From: Nocardia australiensis
GTDB lineage: Bacteria; Actinomycetota; Actinomycetes; Mycobacteriales; Mycobacteriaceae
Length of the DNA: 64,000 nt
Reading direction: 5' to 3'
Assembly (NCBI RefSeq): GCF_020733705.1
Contig: NZ_JAJFZM010000001.1
Span: 248,001-312,000, forward strand
The notes beneath the pieces are model-generated. The model did not search any database. It was not told the origin of the DNA and saw nothing but the letters and a program-made list of their open reading frames with translations. The translations under genes and the position numbers were made by a program. How positions within the stretch are numbered: position 1 is the first letter of the stretch; every line of letters starts with the position of its first letter. Below, piece by piece: positions 51,053-59,187 of this stretch.

Positions 51053-51721
51053 GTGAAGTACCTGATCGACAACTTCTCCGAGATCATGGGCTTCTCCAGA
51101 ACCCACCTCTACCTGGCGCTGACGCCGCTGGCGCTCGGGCTGATCATCGCAATTCCGTTGGGGGCGTTGGTCCGTCGCGTGTCCTGGCTGCGGCGGGTCA
51201 CGGTGACGGTGTCCAGCCTCGCCTACACGGTGCCTTCGCTCGCACTGTTCGTGATCATTCCGCCACTGGTCGGAATCTCGGCCATCGATCCGCTGAATGT
51301 GATCATCGCGCTCACCATGTACTCGACCGCGCTGCTGGTCATCGCGGTGCCGACGGCTCTGGATTCGGTGCCCGCCGACGTGATCGACGCCGCGGACGCG
51401 GTCGGCTTCGGCCCGCTGCGGCGCACACTCACCGTCGACATGCCCCTTGCCGTACCGGTTTTCGTGTCCAGCCTGCGGGTGGTGGTCGTCACCAATATCG
51501 CGATGGTTTCGGTCGGTGCGCTGATCGGTGTCGGCGGCCTCGGCAAACTGTTCACCCAGGGCTATCAGCGCGACTATCCGGACGAGATCGTCGCTGGCAT
51601 CATCGTGACGCTGGCGCTGGCGCTGATATTCGACCGGTTGGTGTATGCCATCGGCCGCTGGTCGACGCCGTGGGCACGCGCCGACGGTACCGCCGTGAAG
51701 GCGAAAGGTGCTGCAACGTGA
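51053..51721 (+). CDS. Osmoprotectant ABC permease, first (OpuCB-like)
   Basis: A 222-residue permease. Five to six helices, beginning THLYLALTPLALGLIIAIPLG, with VPSLALFVIIPPLVG and the EAA-type coupling loop (VPADVIDAADAVGFGPLRRTLTVDMPLAVPVFVSSLR). C-terminal VSVGALIGVGGLGKLFTQGYQRDY is conserved. The start is uncertain: GTG at 51053 or GTG at 51044; both lack a clear ribosome site, and the 64-base gap from the ATPase stop is unusual for this operon. It forms the translocation channel with the next gene product. Confidence 0.9.
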   Translation: MKYLIDNFSEIMGFSRTHLYLALTPLALGLIIAIPLGALVRRVSWLRRVTVTVSSLAYTVPSLALFVIIPPLVGISAIDPLNVIIALTMYSTALLVIAVPTALDSVPADVIDAADAVGFGPLRRTLTVDMPLAVPVFVSSLRVVVVTNIAMVSVGALIGVGGLGKLFTQGYQRDYPDEIVAGIIVTLALALIFDRLVYAIGRWSTPWARADGTAVKAKGAAT

Positions 51722-52431
51722 ACCTTTTCATCGATGCATGGCACTATCTCACCGACGGCGCGAATTGGAATGGGCCTGCGGGCATCGAACACCGTATCGC
51801 CGAGCACCTCTACTACAGCTTCCTGACCATCGTGGTGTCCGCCGCCATCGCCGTTCCGCTCGGTCTGGTGATCGGCCACACGCGGCGCGGCGCGGCGGTG
51901 CTCGTCGGTTTCGCCAATGCCATGCGCGCGCTGCCCACCCTCGGCCTGCTCACCTTCCTCGTACTGCTGCTCGGTCTCGGCCTGATTCCGCCGCTGCTCG
52001 CCCTGGTGACGGTGGGCATTCCGCCTCTGCTCGCGGGCGCCTACGCCGGAATCGCCAACGTCGCGGCCGATGTCGTCGACGCGTCGCGTGCCATGGGCAT
52101 GACCGAAACCCAGATCCTGTTCCGCGTCGAAATCCCCAACGCCCTGCCGATCATGCTCACCGGCCTGCGCGCGGCCACCCTTCAGGTCATCGCCACCGCG
52201 ACCATCGCCGCGTTCGTCAACGTGGGTGGCCTCGGTCGCTACATCTTCGACGGCATCGCCGTCTACCGCTACGACCGAGTTCTCGTCGGCGCCATCCTGG
52301 TGGCCCTTCTCGCGATGATCCTCGACGGGCTACTCGCGTTCACGGTCTGGGCCAGCGCACCGGGCTCGGGCCGACTTCGTCGTTCGAACCCGACGGCCAC
52401 GCCTGCCGCCATCGTGCGGACCGCCGACTGA
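51718..52431 (+). CDS. Osmoprotectant ABC permease, second (OpuCD-like)
   Basis: A 237-residue permease. It begins with an amphipathic segment (NLFIDAWHYLTDGANW) and then HLYYSFLTIVVSAAIAVPLGLVIGH. It has the coupling loop (AADVVDASRAMGMTETQILFRVEIPNALPIMLTGLR) and the C-terminal ATIAAFVNVGGLGRYIFDGIA. The GTG at 51718 overlaps the stop of the previous permease (GTGA). It is the last gene of the osmoprotectant operon, which ends at the long inverted repeat at 52442. Confidence 0.92.
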   Translation: MNLFIDAWHYLTDGANWNGPAGIEHRIAEHLYYSFLTIVVSAAIAVPLGLVIGHTRRGAAVLVGFANAMRALPTLGLLTFLVLLLGLGLIPPLLALVTVGIPPLLAGAYAGIANVAADVVDASRAMGMTETQILFRVEIPNALPIMLTGLRAATLQVIATATIAAFVNVGGLGRYIFDGIAVYRYDRVLVGAILVALLAMILDGLLAFTVWASAPGSGRLRRSNPTATPAAIVRTAD

Positions 52432-52441
52432 CCATTCCGGA

Positions 52442-52488
52442 TACAGCGAAGGGCGTCTCGTTCGTCGAACGAGACGCCCTTCGCTGTA
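52442..52488. terminator. Perfect 23 bp inverted repeat, bidirectional terminator
   Basis: The left arm (52442-52464, beginning TACAGCGAAGGGCG) is exactly complementary to the right arm (52466-52488), with a single-base centre at 52465. It lies between the convergent osmoprotectant permease stop (52431) and malic enzyme stop (52501). No long T run is seen on either side. As RNA it makes a very stable hairpin readable from both directions. Confidence 0.85.
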
Positions 52489-52500
52489 GAAAACCCGTGG

Positions 52501-53697
52501 TTACGCGACACCCTCGGCGCGCGCGGCAGCGGCGACCGCCTCGGCGACCGCCGGGGCGACGCGCGGGTCGAGCGGGCTCGGGACGATCTTCTCCGGACCG
52601 AGTTCGTCGGCGACCACACCGAGGATGGCGTTGGCGGCGGCGATCTTCATGCCCTCGGTAATACGGCGTGCGCCCGCGTCGAGAGCACCCTTGAACACGC
52701 CGGGGAAGGCCAGCACATTGTTGATCTGGTTCGGGAAGTCGCTACGGCCGGTGGCCACGATCGCGGCGTACTTGCCAGCCACCTCGGGGTGAATCTCCGG
52801 GTCCGGGTTGGACATGGCGAACACGATCGCCTCGGGCGCCATCGAGGCGATGAGCTCCTCGGCGATGAGACCGGCGGACAGGCCGAGGAACACGTCGGCT
52901 CCGGCCAGCGCCTCGGCGGCGCTGCCGGTCAGCCCGCGCGGGTTGGTGCGCTGCGCCAGATCGGCCTTCACCTCATTGAGGTCGGTGCGCTCGCGGTTGA
53001 CGACGCCCTTGGAGTCGAGCACCGTCACATCCTGAACACCTGCGGCGAGCAGGATGTTCGTGCAGGCCACACCGGCGGCACCGGCACCGGAGACCACAAC
53101 CTTCAGTCCATTGATGTCACGGCCCTGCACCTTCGCCGCGCCGTTGAGAGCGGCGAGCACCACGATGGCGGTGCCGTGCTGGTCGTCGTGCATGACCGGG
53201 CAGTCCAGCGCCTCGATGAGTCGCTTCTCGATCTCGAAGCAACGCGGGGCGGAGATGTCTTCCAGGTTCACCGCGCCGAAGCTCGGACGCAGCCGGATGA
53301 TCGTCTCGACGATTTCGTCGGAATCCTTGGTGTCCAGCACAATCGGGATCGAGTTCAGGCCGGCGAACTTCTTGAACAGCGCCGCCTTGCCCTCCATCAC
53401 CGGCAGCGAAGCGCGCGCGCCGATGTCACCGAGCCCGAGCACCGCGGTGCCGTCGCTGACCACGACCACTAGCCGGTCGGTCCAGGTGTAGCGCTTGCTC
53501 AGCGCCTCGTCGGTGGCGATGGCGCGGCTGACCTGGGCGACGCCAGGGGTGTACGCGATGGACAGATCGCGCTGGGTTTCCAACGGTGCGGCAAGTTCGA
53601 CCGAGAGCTTGCCACCGAGATGGCCAGCGAAAATCTCGTCATGGGTGATCTCGGAGAGACTAGCAGTGGCATTCGGTGCTTCAGTCACAGGTGACAC
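52501..53697 (-). CDS. NAD(P)-dependent malic enzyme
   Basis: A 398-residue enzyme converting malate to pyruvate and CO2. N-terminal SIAYTPGVAQVSRAIATDE with the catalytic Tyr, LVVVVSDGTAVLGLGDIGARASLPVMEGKAALFKKFAGLNSIPIVLD with the catalytic Lys, then LEDISAPRCFEIEKRL and the metal-binding DCPVMHDDQHGTA. The Rossmann motif is VVSGAGAAGVACTNILLAAG; AMSNPDPEI is conserved. It lacks the C-terminal phosphotransacetylase-like domain of the long form, so this is the ~400-residue short form. The GTG at 53697 is chosen because AGGAG lies seven bases upstream; the reading frame extends nine codons further. It supplies pyruvate or reducing power beside the nearby TCA enzyme Kgd. Confidence 0.95.
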   Translation of the reverse strand: MSPVTEAPNATASLSEITHDEIFAGHLGGKLSVELAAPLETQRDLSIAYTPGVAQVSRAIATDEALSKRYTWTDRLVVVVSDGTAVLGLGDIGARASLPVMEGKAALFKKFAGLNSIPIVLDTKDSDEIVETIIRLRPSFGAVNLEDISAPRCFEIEKRLIEALDCPVMHDDQHGTAIVVLAALNGAAKVQGRDINGLKVVVSGAGAAGVACTNILLAAGVQDVTVLDSKGVVNRERTDLNEVKADLAQRTNPRGLTGSAAEALAGADVFLGLSAGLIAEELIASMAPEAIVFAMSNPDPEIHPEVAGKYAAIVATGRSDFPNQINNVLAFPGVFKGALDAGARRITEGMKIAAANAILGVVADELGPEKIVPSPLDPRVAPAVAEAVAAAARAEGVA

Positions 53698-54157
53698 GAT
53701 TTCACTCCTGCTCGGGTCGGGCACAACCGGGGAACGGTTACCGCCGGGTATCTAGGTATCGGGTGACTCATACCGCTCATCGAGTGCGCTGACGGGTACG
53801 TATCGAGGCAATTTTGCGGTCGGAACGACGTAGGAGATTTCTCGAACACGCGGCGCGGCACTGATCCGCAGAGCGGGAGCCGGACAGGTGGGTCCGGACG
53901 GAACATGCGGAGAGACCTTCGGGTCGCGACGGTGCGTCGGGAGGCGGCGATCTCGATAGTTCCCGAACCCGGCGGTAGCGAGGGCGGGGAATCCGGAACA
54001 TTCTGCCAGCCGGGCGACGACTTGCCAAACCGGCGTGCCGGATCCCGGTCGCCGGTGTGCCGGATCCCGGGTCATGCACCATTCTCCGAGCGTAAATCGC
54101 AGGAATTACCCACAGGTAAGCGGAAACTCGCACCTCGCGGCGGTGGCAGGCGAACTG
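53698..54157. other. 460 bp intergenic stretch
   Basis: It lies between the malic enzyme start and the stop of the flavoprotein gene, both on the minus strand, so it should hold the malic enzyme promoter. Candidate reading frames here (for example 53752-54075 on the minus strand) show no domain and no ribosome site. A 14 bp sequence (GTGCCGGATCCCGG) occurs twice, at 54035-54048 and 54057-54070, a 22 bp period. Confidence 0.55.
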
Positions 54158-55798
54158 TCACAACGGCAGTGGATCGGCCGCGGTGAGGTCGGCCGCGGCG
54201 GGGGCACGCTGTACCGTTGCCGGCTCTTCGACCTCGGGCCGTCGCACGTCCGGCCGGACCCACACCGTCTCCAGCCCGCCCGACATCAGCCGCACCCGCC
54301 AATCGGCAGCGGCGGCCGGATGATCGGTCCGCCGGTGCATGCCGCGACTCTCGGTACGCGCCAGCGCGCTGTATTTAGTCCACCGCGCCACCGCCAACAG
54401 TGCGGCGGCCTGCCTGGCCCGCAGTCGATCCGGCCCGCTCCCGCCGAGACCGAATTCGGCGCCAGGCCACATGCTGTCGAGTTCACCGATGCTGTCGCGC
54501 AGGCTTCCGGCGCTGCGCCAGTAGCTGCGCCGCAGCGGCAGCGTGTGTTCCTGGACCAATCCGACCACCGCACGCGGATCTATGCGCGCGTCCGGATTGA
54601 GGCCCGCGCCGGGCACCGCACCGACCGGACCGCGTCTGCCCCTGCGGCACGCGAAACCGGCGGCGCCCGCGCCGGCCCATACCCCCGAGGCGATGGCCCA
54701 CGAGCCACCGTGTCCACCGAATCCGCTGACTGCTCCGGTGATCGCCTCCCGGGTGGTGACGTCGCCCGCGCCGTAGAGTCCGGCCACCGTTGTCGCGCAG
54801 TCCGACCCAGATACCGACAGACCGCCGGTGCCGCGCACTGTGCCCTCCAGCACCGCCCGTACCGGCACCCGCCCGATCTGATCGGGCACGCCTCGGCCGG
54901 CCAACCAGCACCGCATGGCATAGGGGAGGTCCTCCAGTGCCGCATACACCCGGCGCCCATCGGCGATCGCGGCGAAGGCCGCCGAGCGATGGCCGATGAT
55001 GACGGCGCCGGATTCGTCGTAAAGAGTCGCGGCGCGCAGGGCGAAGCCTGGAATCATCCTCGAATTCAGCATCGGCTCCAGCCCATAGGCGTTGGAGAAT
55101 TCCATGCCCGACAGCTCAGCGCCCGCCTCGGCGGCCAGCAGTAGCCCGTCGCCGGTGTCCACGTTGGTGCCCGCGCCACCGGACAGGAACGCGCAACCGC
55201 CGGTTGCCACCACAACGGCGCCGGCACGCACGGTCCAGCTTCGAAACCTGTTGTGCTGCTGCACTCCCGTGGCGCCGGCGACCACACCATCACGGTCGAC
55301 GAGCAGTTGCAACGCGGGGTGATGATCAAGAACGCGCACGCCGGCGTCGAGCACACTGCGGCGCATCCGCCGCAGATAACTCGCGCCGTCGAGGCGCACG
55401 CACGGTGTCGTTCGACCGGCCGCCGAGGGCTTCGCCGACCCGGCGCCACGACGGCCTGTGCCAGGAAACCGGAATCCCCAGCGCACCAACTGTTCGACAC
55501 GCAGGTGCGTTTCCTCGAGCACTCGCAGCATCCGATCGGGATCGCCGAGGCCGCCGCCGTGCGCATAGGCGTGCCGCACCGCGTCGTCCCTGGCCGGTCC
55601 TGGCGAGATATTCCACAGCGAGGTGGTCCCGAAGGCCGTCGGCCCGCTGCTGCCACAACGTCCCTTGTCGACCAAGACCACCGCGGCTCCCGAGGCGGCG
55701 GCGGAGACGGCGGCCCAGGCCCCGGCAGGGCCGCCACCCAGGACCAGTACATCCGTCTCTATTTCGGTCACAAAGAGAAATGTTCGACCACAATTCAC
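54158..55798 (-). CDS. FAD-binding fumarate reductase/AprA-like flavoprotein, no Fe-S partner
   Basis: A 546-residue flavoprotein. The N-terminal dinucleotide motif DVLVLGGGPAGAWAAVSAAASG with LVDKGRCGSSGPTAFG is the FAD-binding start of the SdhA/FrdA/AprA/L-aspartate-oxidase group. VVVATGGCAFLSGGAGTNVDTGDGLLLAAEAGAELSGMEFSNAYGLEP matches the succinate dehydrogenase-like core, and AVSGFGGHGGSWAIASGVWAG the second FAD segment. The C-terminal helical domain (SYWRSAGSLRDSIGELDSMW) is also typical. The substrate-binding residues of fumarate enzymes cannot be verified. No iron-sulfur or cytochrome subunit lies nearby, unlike true succinate dehydrogenase. The start is unclear: GTG at 55798 or 55771. 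It is 24 bp downstream of a small membrane protein that could be its anchor. Confidence 0.85.
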   Translation of the reverse strand: MNCGRTFLFVTEIETDVLVLGGGPAGAWAAVSAAASGAAVVLVDKGRCGSSGPTAFGTTSLWNISPGPARDDAVRHAYAHGGGLGDPDRMLRVLEETHLRVEQLVRWGFRFPGTGRRGAGSAKPSAAGRTTPCVRLDGASYLRRMRRSVLDAGVRVLDHHPALQLLVDRDGVVAGATGVQQHNRFRSWTVRAGAVVVATGGCAFLSGGAGTNVDTGDGLLLAAEAGAELSGMEFSNAYGLEPMLNSRMIPGFALRAATLYDESGAVIIGHRSAAFAAIADGRRVYAALEDLPYAMRCWLAGRGVPDQIGRVPVRAVLEGTVRGTGGLSVSGSDCATTVAGLYGAGDVTTREAITGAVSGFGGHGGSWAIASGVWAGAGAAGFACRRGRRGPVGAVPGAGLNPDARIDPRAVVGLVQEHTLPLRRSYWRSAGSLRDSIGELDSMWPGAEFGLGGSGPDRLRARQAAALLAVARWTKYSALARTESRGMHRRTDHPAAAADWRVRLMSGGLETVWVRPDVRRPEVEEPATVQRAPAAADLTAADPLPL

Positions 55799-55822
55799 CC
55801 GCCCGCAACCATTACCGGAATA

Positions 55823-56089
55823 TCAGCTCCACCACTGCGTCCAGAGCAATAATCCGGCAGTCAAGAAAACAACCACGGATCCAGAAATGGCCGCAAAACC
55901 CCGATGCCTATCCGAAAAAATCTGTACCGTAATGGCAATCGCGGCGGCAGCCACATGCCATGTCACCGAGGTCGCGCCCGGCCCGGGAAAATCCCGTCTA
56001 TCAGCAATGATAGCGGCGCCGACAACAACGAGCATGAGCACGAACACCCCGGCGGCAACGATCCCACTCAGCCCACGCGCCACTCTCAC
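55823..56089 (-). CDS. Small three-helix membrane protein
   Basis: An 88-residue membrane protein with three hydrophobic helices (LSGIVAAGVFVLMLVVVGAAII, TWHVAAAAIAITVQIF, FAAISGSVVVFLTAGLLLW), short loops and a cationic start. The GTG at 56089 overlaps the stop of the PHP gene by four bases (GTGA), so it is translated with it. It lies between the PHP phosphoesterase and the flavoprotein. Its function is unknown. One possibility is a membrane anchor for the flavoprotein, by analogy with small anchors of respiratory dehydrogenases; there are no heme-binding His to support that. Confidence 0.68.
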   Translation of the reverse strand: MRVARGLSGIVAAGVFVLMLVVVGAAIIADRRDFPGPGATSVTWHVAAAAIAITVQIFSDRHRGFAAISGSVVVFLTAGLLLWTQWWS

Positions 56090-56940
56090 GAGGCGATCAC
56101 CGGCACTCCCGAGGATTTGCCGACAAGTTCCTCGAATTGCGCGGGGTCGGTAGTGAATTCACCGAGCCGGATAGTTTTGTTCGCGCCGTGATAATCCGAC
56201 GAACCGGTGGTGAGCAGACCCAGCTCGGCCGCCAGCTCGCCCAGCACCGCGCGATCGGACGCGGAATGGTCAGGATGGTCGATCTCGAGCCCAACGAGGC
56301 CGAGCGCGGCCAGATCGCGAATATCGTCCACCGCGAGTAGGCGGCCCCTCTTACGTGCCCTGGTGTGCGCGAGCACGCTGACACCGCCCGCGGCGGCGAT
56401 CATTTCGACGGCCTTACGCAGCGGGGTATCTGCTTTCTCGGCGTAGTACGGCCCGTGCGGCGCCAATAATTCGGCGAAAGCCGCGTCCACGCTCGGCACC
56501 ACGCCCGCCTGCACGAGTGCACGCGCCAGGTGCGGGCGACCTGCCGACGGCCCCGCCGACGCGAGTACCGCGTCGGGATCGATCGGCAGCCCGTCGGCGC
56601 GCATCCGTCCTGCCATCGCCCGCAGCCGTTCGACCCGTTCGGCCAGTAGTCGCTCGCGTTCGTCGGCGAAGCACTGATCGGAAGGATCGAACAGATACGC
56701 GAGCAGATGCACCGGAACCGGCCAGCCGTCCTCACCCAACCCGATACAGGACATCTCCATCCCGCGCACCAGCGTGAGTCCCTTCGGCAGTGCGTCGACC
56801 GCCTCCGACCAGCCCGCAGTGGTGTCGTGATCGGTGATCGCGACGACGTCCAAGCCCGCGGCGGCCGCGTTACGAACCAGCTCGGACGGGCTGTCGGTAC
56901 CGTCGGACGCGGTGGAGTGAGTATGCAGATCAATGCGCAC
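56086..56940 (-). CDS. PHP-domain phosphoesterase (YciV/RNase AM-like)
   Basis: A 284-residue metal-dependent phosphoesterase. The four PHP motifs are present: RIDLHTHSTASDG at the N-terminus, AITDHDTTAGW, GMEMSC, and the C-terminal LGLLTTGSSDYHGANKTIRLGEF. Members of this stand-alone PHP group hydrolyse 3',5'-nucleoside bisphosphates and short RNA 5' ends, or nucleotide phosphodiesters. There is no polymerase domain. GTG start. It is first gene of a three-gene operon with the small membrane protein and the flavoprotein. In M. tuberculosis an equivalent PHP gene also sits in this region (weak recollection). Confidence 0.92.
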   Translation of the reverse strand: MRIDLHTHSTASDGTDSPSELVRNAAAAGLDVVAITDHDTTAGWSEAVDALPKGLTLVRGMEMSCIGLGEDGWPVPVHLLAYLFDPSDQCFADERERLLAERVERLRAMAGRMRADGLPIDPDAVLASAGPSAGRPHLARALVQAGVVPSVDAAFAELLAPHGPYYAEKADTPLRKAVEMIAAAGGVSVLAHTRARKRGRLLAVDDIRDLAALGLVGLEIDHPDHSASDRAVLGELAAELGLLTTGSSDYHGANKTIRLGEFTTDPAQFEELVGKSSGVPVIAS

Positions 56941-56997
56941 GTCTTCCAGTCTTACAGTGCGTGATCACGGGGCCGCAGGCGACGTAGCATCGACCGG

Positions 56998-58074
56998 GTG
57001 CCATCCATTCCGCCGCTACCATCGTTTCGCGGCCAAACCCGCGCGGCGACGCCACTGCCGCACATCCCGGTTCCGACCGCACGCGCGGTGATCGATTGCG
57101 CGGTCTATGTCGACGGTAGGCGGTTGCCCGGCCGGTTCAGCCATTCGGACGCGCTGGCCGATGTCAACAATCGCGGAAACGGATTCGTGTGGGTCGGGTT
57201 GCATCAACCCGACGAATACCAGATGGCCGATGTCGCCAAGGTATTCGATCTGCACCCACTCGCCGTCGAAGACGCGGTCAAGGCGCATCAGCGGCCGAAA
57301 TTGGAACGCTACGACGACACCCTGTTTCTCGTGCTGCGCACCGTCAGCTATGTCGAACACGAAATGCACAGCGTCAGTGAGATCGTCGAGACCGGCGACA
57401 TCATGGTTTTCACCGGACCCGAATTCGTCGTCACCGTGCGACACGGCGAGCACACCGGACTCGCCGGTGTCCGTAAGGAATTGGAGAACCATCCCGAGCA
57501 GCTCATGCTCGGTCCCGGTGCGGTACTACACGCCGTCGCCGACCATGTCGTGGATTCCTACATCGACGTCGTCCAGGCGGTGGAGAACGATATCGATGAG
57601 ATGGAGGAGGAGGTCTTCACCCCACGCAACACCGTCACCATCGAGTCGATCTACCAGCTCAAGCGTGAGGTCGTCGAATTGCGGCGCGCGGTCAATCCGC
57701 TACAGGTTCCGCTGCAACTACTCGGCCACAAACCGGATCTGCCACTGCCGAAGGAGATTCGGCGCTATCTGCGTGACGTCGCCGATCATCACACTGCGGT
57801 GGCCGAGCGCATCACCGACTTCGACGAGTCGCTGAGCGAGCTGGTGAGCGCCGCGCTCGCCAAGATCAGCGTGCAACAGAACACCGATATGCGAAAGATC
57901 TCGGCCTGGGTCGCGATCGCGGCGGTACCGACGATGGTCGCGGGCATCTACGGTATGAATTTCACGCATATGCCCGCGCTCGAGGCGAACTGGGGATTCT
58001 GGGTGGTACTCGTGGTCACCCTCGGTATTTGCGTCGGACTGTTCGTCAACTTCCATCGCAACGACTGGCTCTGA
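56998..58074 (+). CDS. corA: CorA magnesium/cobalt transporter
   Basis: A 358-residue Mg2+ channel. A large acidic cytosolic domain (about 30-285) starts after a Pro-rich leader, with long helices in the later part (VDSYIDVVQAVENDIDEMEEEVFTPRN...ESIYQLKREVVELRRAV). Two C-terminal helices carry the selectivity motif YGMNF (GMN at 319-321) and end FHRNDWL, the exact family signature. It forms a pentamer in the inner membrane. GTG start, 57 bp from the divergent PHP gene. The homologous M. tuberculosis gene is Rv1239c (from memory). It is not co-transcribed with the MgtE-like gene 2 kb downstream. Confidence 0.97.
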   Translation: MPSIPPLPSFRGQTRAATPLPHIPVPTARAVIDCAVYVDGRRLPGRFSHSDALADVNNRGNGFVWVGLHQPDEYQMADVAKVFDLHPLAVEDAVKAHQRPKLERYDDTLFLVLRTVSYVEHEMHSVSEIVETGDIMVFTGPEFVVTVRHGEHTGLAGVRKELENHPEQLMLGPGAVLHAVADHVVDSYIDVVQAVENDIDEMEEEVFTPRNTVTIESIYQLKREVVELRRAVNPLQVPLQLLGHKPDLPLPKEIRRYLRDVADHHTAVAERITDFDESLSELVSAALAKISVQQNTDMRKISAWVAIAAVPTMVAGIYGMNFTHMPALEANWGFWVVLVVTLGICVGLFVNFHRNDWL

Positions 58075-58097
58075 GCAACCCCTGCGGCGACCCGAAC

Positions 58098-58679
58098 CTA
58101 CAGCGACGCGGCGCCTCTCGCCGGATCTCGCACATCGATCCCCGCTTCCGACCAAGCGTCGCGCAATGCCTTTGCGCCACGCACCCGCACCCACGCCGCC
58201 TCGGTCGCGGTCACCGGAACAACGGTCAGATATCGCACCGGCTCGGCAGGCTCGGGCAGCACCACCTCGGGAATATCGCTCGCACCCAACAGTACTGCGG
58301 TGAACGGCGCGTCCCGCCACATCGGCTCACCCAGGTCCAGCAGCGCGTCCGCTTGCAGCACAACACCTTCCACGGCAGGCGCGGCCACGAGCACACCGAG
58401 CGTCTTGGCCAGGCCCGCACTCGGGCCGACCCCGGTCCGCATCGCGAGCACCAACTCGGCGCGCGGCCCGCGCAGCGGATCGGCGTGCAGGTCACCGGGA
58501 TCACCCATCGGATGACGCGACCCGCCCAGCGTCACGTAATGCACCAGCTCCTCGCCGGGGATGCGAAGTATTTCGATGGGCTCCAGCCCGAGGAACGTCA
58601 CCGACGCCGAATCGACACCTTTCGAATCCACACCGAAATGGTCCAGCACCACGGTGCGAACCTTGTCTACAACCTCCAT
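58098..58679 (-). CDS. Suppressor-of-fused (SUFU) domain protein
   Basis: A 193-residue cytosolic protein of the bacterial SUFU family. The fold pattern includes LDHFGVDSKG, then beta strands with EILRIPGEELVHYVTLGGSRHPM and, later, PAELVLAMRTG-like RAELVLAMR and a C-terminal LTVVPVTATEAAWVRVRGAKALRDAW block. Bacterial SUFU domains are often immunity-like or toxin-associated, but no toxin is adjacent, so the role is open. ATG at 58679, preceded by the stop of the YflT-like gene by four bases; the two are probably one transcript. An in-frame extension to 58952 is not supported. Confidence 0.75.
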   Translation of the reverse strand: MEVVDKVRTVVLDHFGVDSKGVDSASVTFLGLEPIEILRIPGEELVHYVTLGGSRHPMGDPGDLHADPLRGPRAELVLAMRTGVGPSAGLAKTLGVLVAAPAVEGVVLQADALLDLGEPMWRDAPFTAVLLGASDIPEVVLPEPAEPVRYLTVVPVTATEAAWVRVRGAKALRDAWSEAGIDVRDPARGAASL

Positions 58680-58683
58680 GCGC

Positions 58684-59175
58684 TCAGATCGCCAACCGCG
58701 CCAGCATGTCACGCGCCTGTTCGGCCGACTTCGGATCACACAACACGTCGTAGCGACCCGCCACCAACTGCATGGTGGAGGCGAAGTCGCGCTGTCCCTT
58801 GGTCGCCGCGTACGGGATCGTGGTGGAGATGACGCCGAAGATAATGCCGCCGACCAAGCCGACCAACAGCGGTCCGAGTGCTCCGCTGGTGGTGAACAGA
58901 CCGAGCAGCAGGCCGAGGAACAGGCCGAGCCAAGCACCCGACGCCACACCACCGCCGATTACCTTTCCCCAGGTCAACCGGTAGAGGACGCGCTCGACCT
59001 GCATCAGGTCGACACCGACGATGGTCACGTCCTGCACCGGGAACTGGCCGTCTGCGAGAAAGTCGACCGCCTTCTGGGCCTCTGCGTAGGTGGGGTAGGA
59101 GCCCACCGGCCAGCCCGACGGCGGTGTCGGCAGACCCTGCCGGGCGCGGTTCGCGTTCCCCATGGGATTCGTCAT
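58684..59175 (-). CDS. YflT/Gsp17M-type general stress protein with membrane hairpin
   Basis: A 163-residue protein. The N-terminal and C-terminal parts form the YflT-type domain: GWPVGSYPTYAEAQKAVDFLADGQFPVQDVTIVGVDLMQVERV and MQLVAGRYDVLCDPKSAEQARDML. Between them a Gly-rich two-helix hairpin (VIGGGVASGAWLGLFLGLLLGLFTTSGALGPLLVGLVGGIIFGVI) inserts in the membrane. General stress proteins of this family are sigma-B induced in Bacillus, but their reaction is unknown. Rv1234 is the probable M. tuberculosis homologue (from memory). ATG start; it is upstream of the SUFU gene and 12 bp downstream of the CitE-like gene, all on the minus strand. Confidence 0.85.
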   Translation of the reverse strand: MTNPMGNANRARQGLPTPPSGWPVGSYPTYAEAQKAVDFLADGQFPVQDVTIVGVDLMQVERVLYRLTWGKVIGGGVASGAWLGLFLGLLLGLFTTSGALGPLLVGLVGGIIFGVISTTIPYAATKGQRDFASTMQLVAGRYDVLCDPKSAEQARDMLARLAI

Positions 59176-59187
59176 ATCTCTATTCTG

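Noticed and set aside
53752..54075. 107-codon minus-strand reading frame in the gap before malic enzyme
   Set aside because: No domain, no ribosome site, and another overlapping frame is equally long; probably the promoter region.
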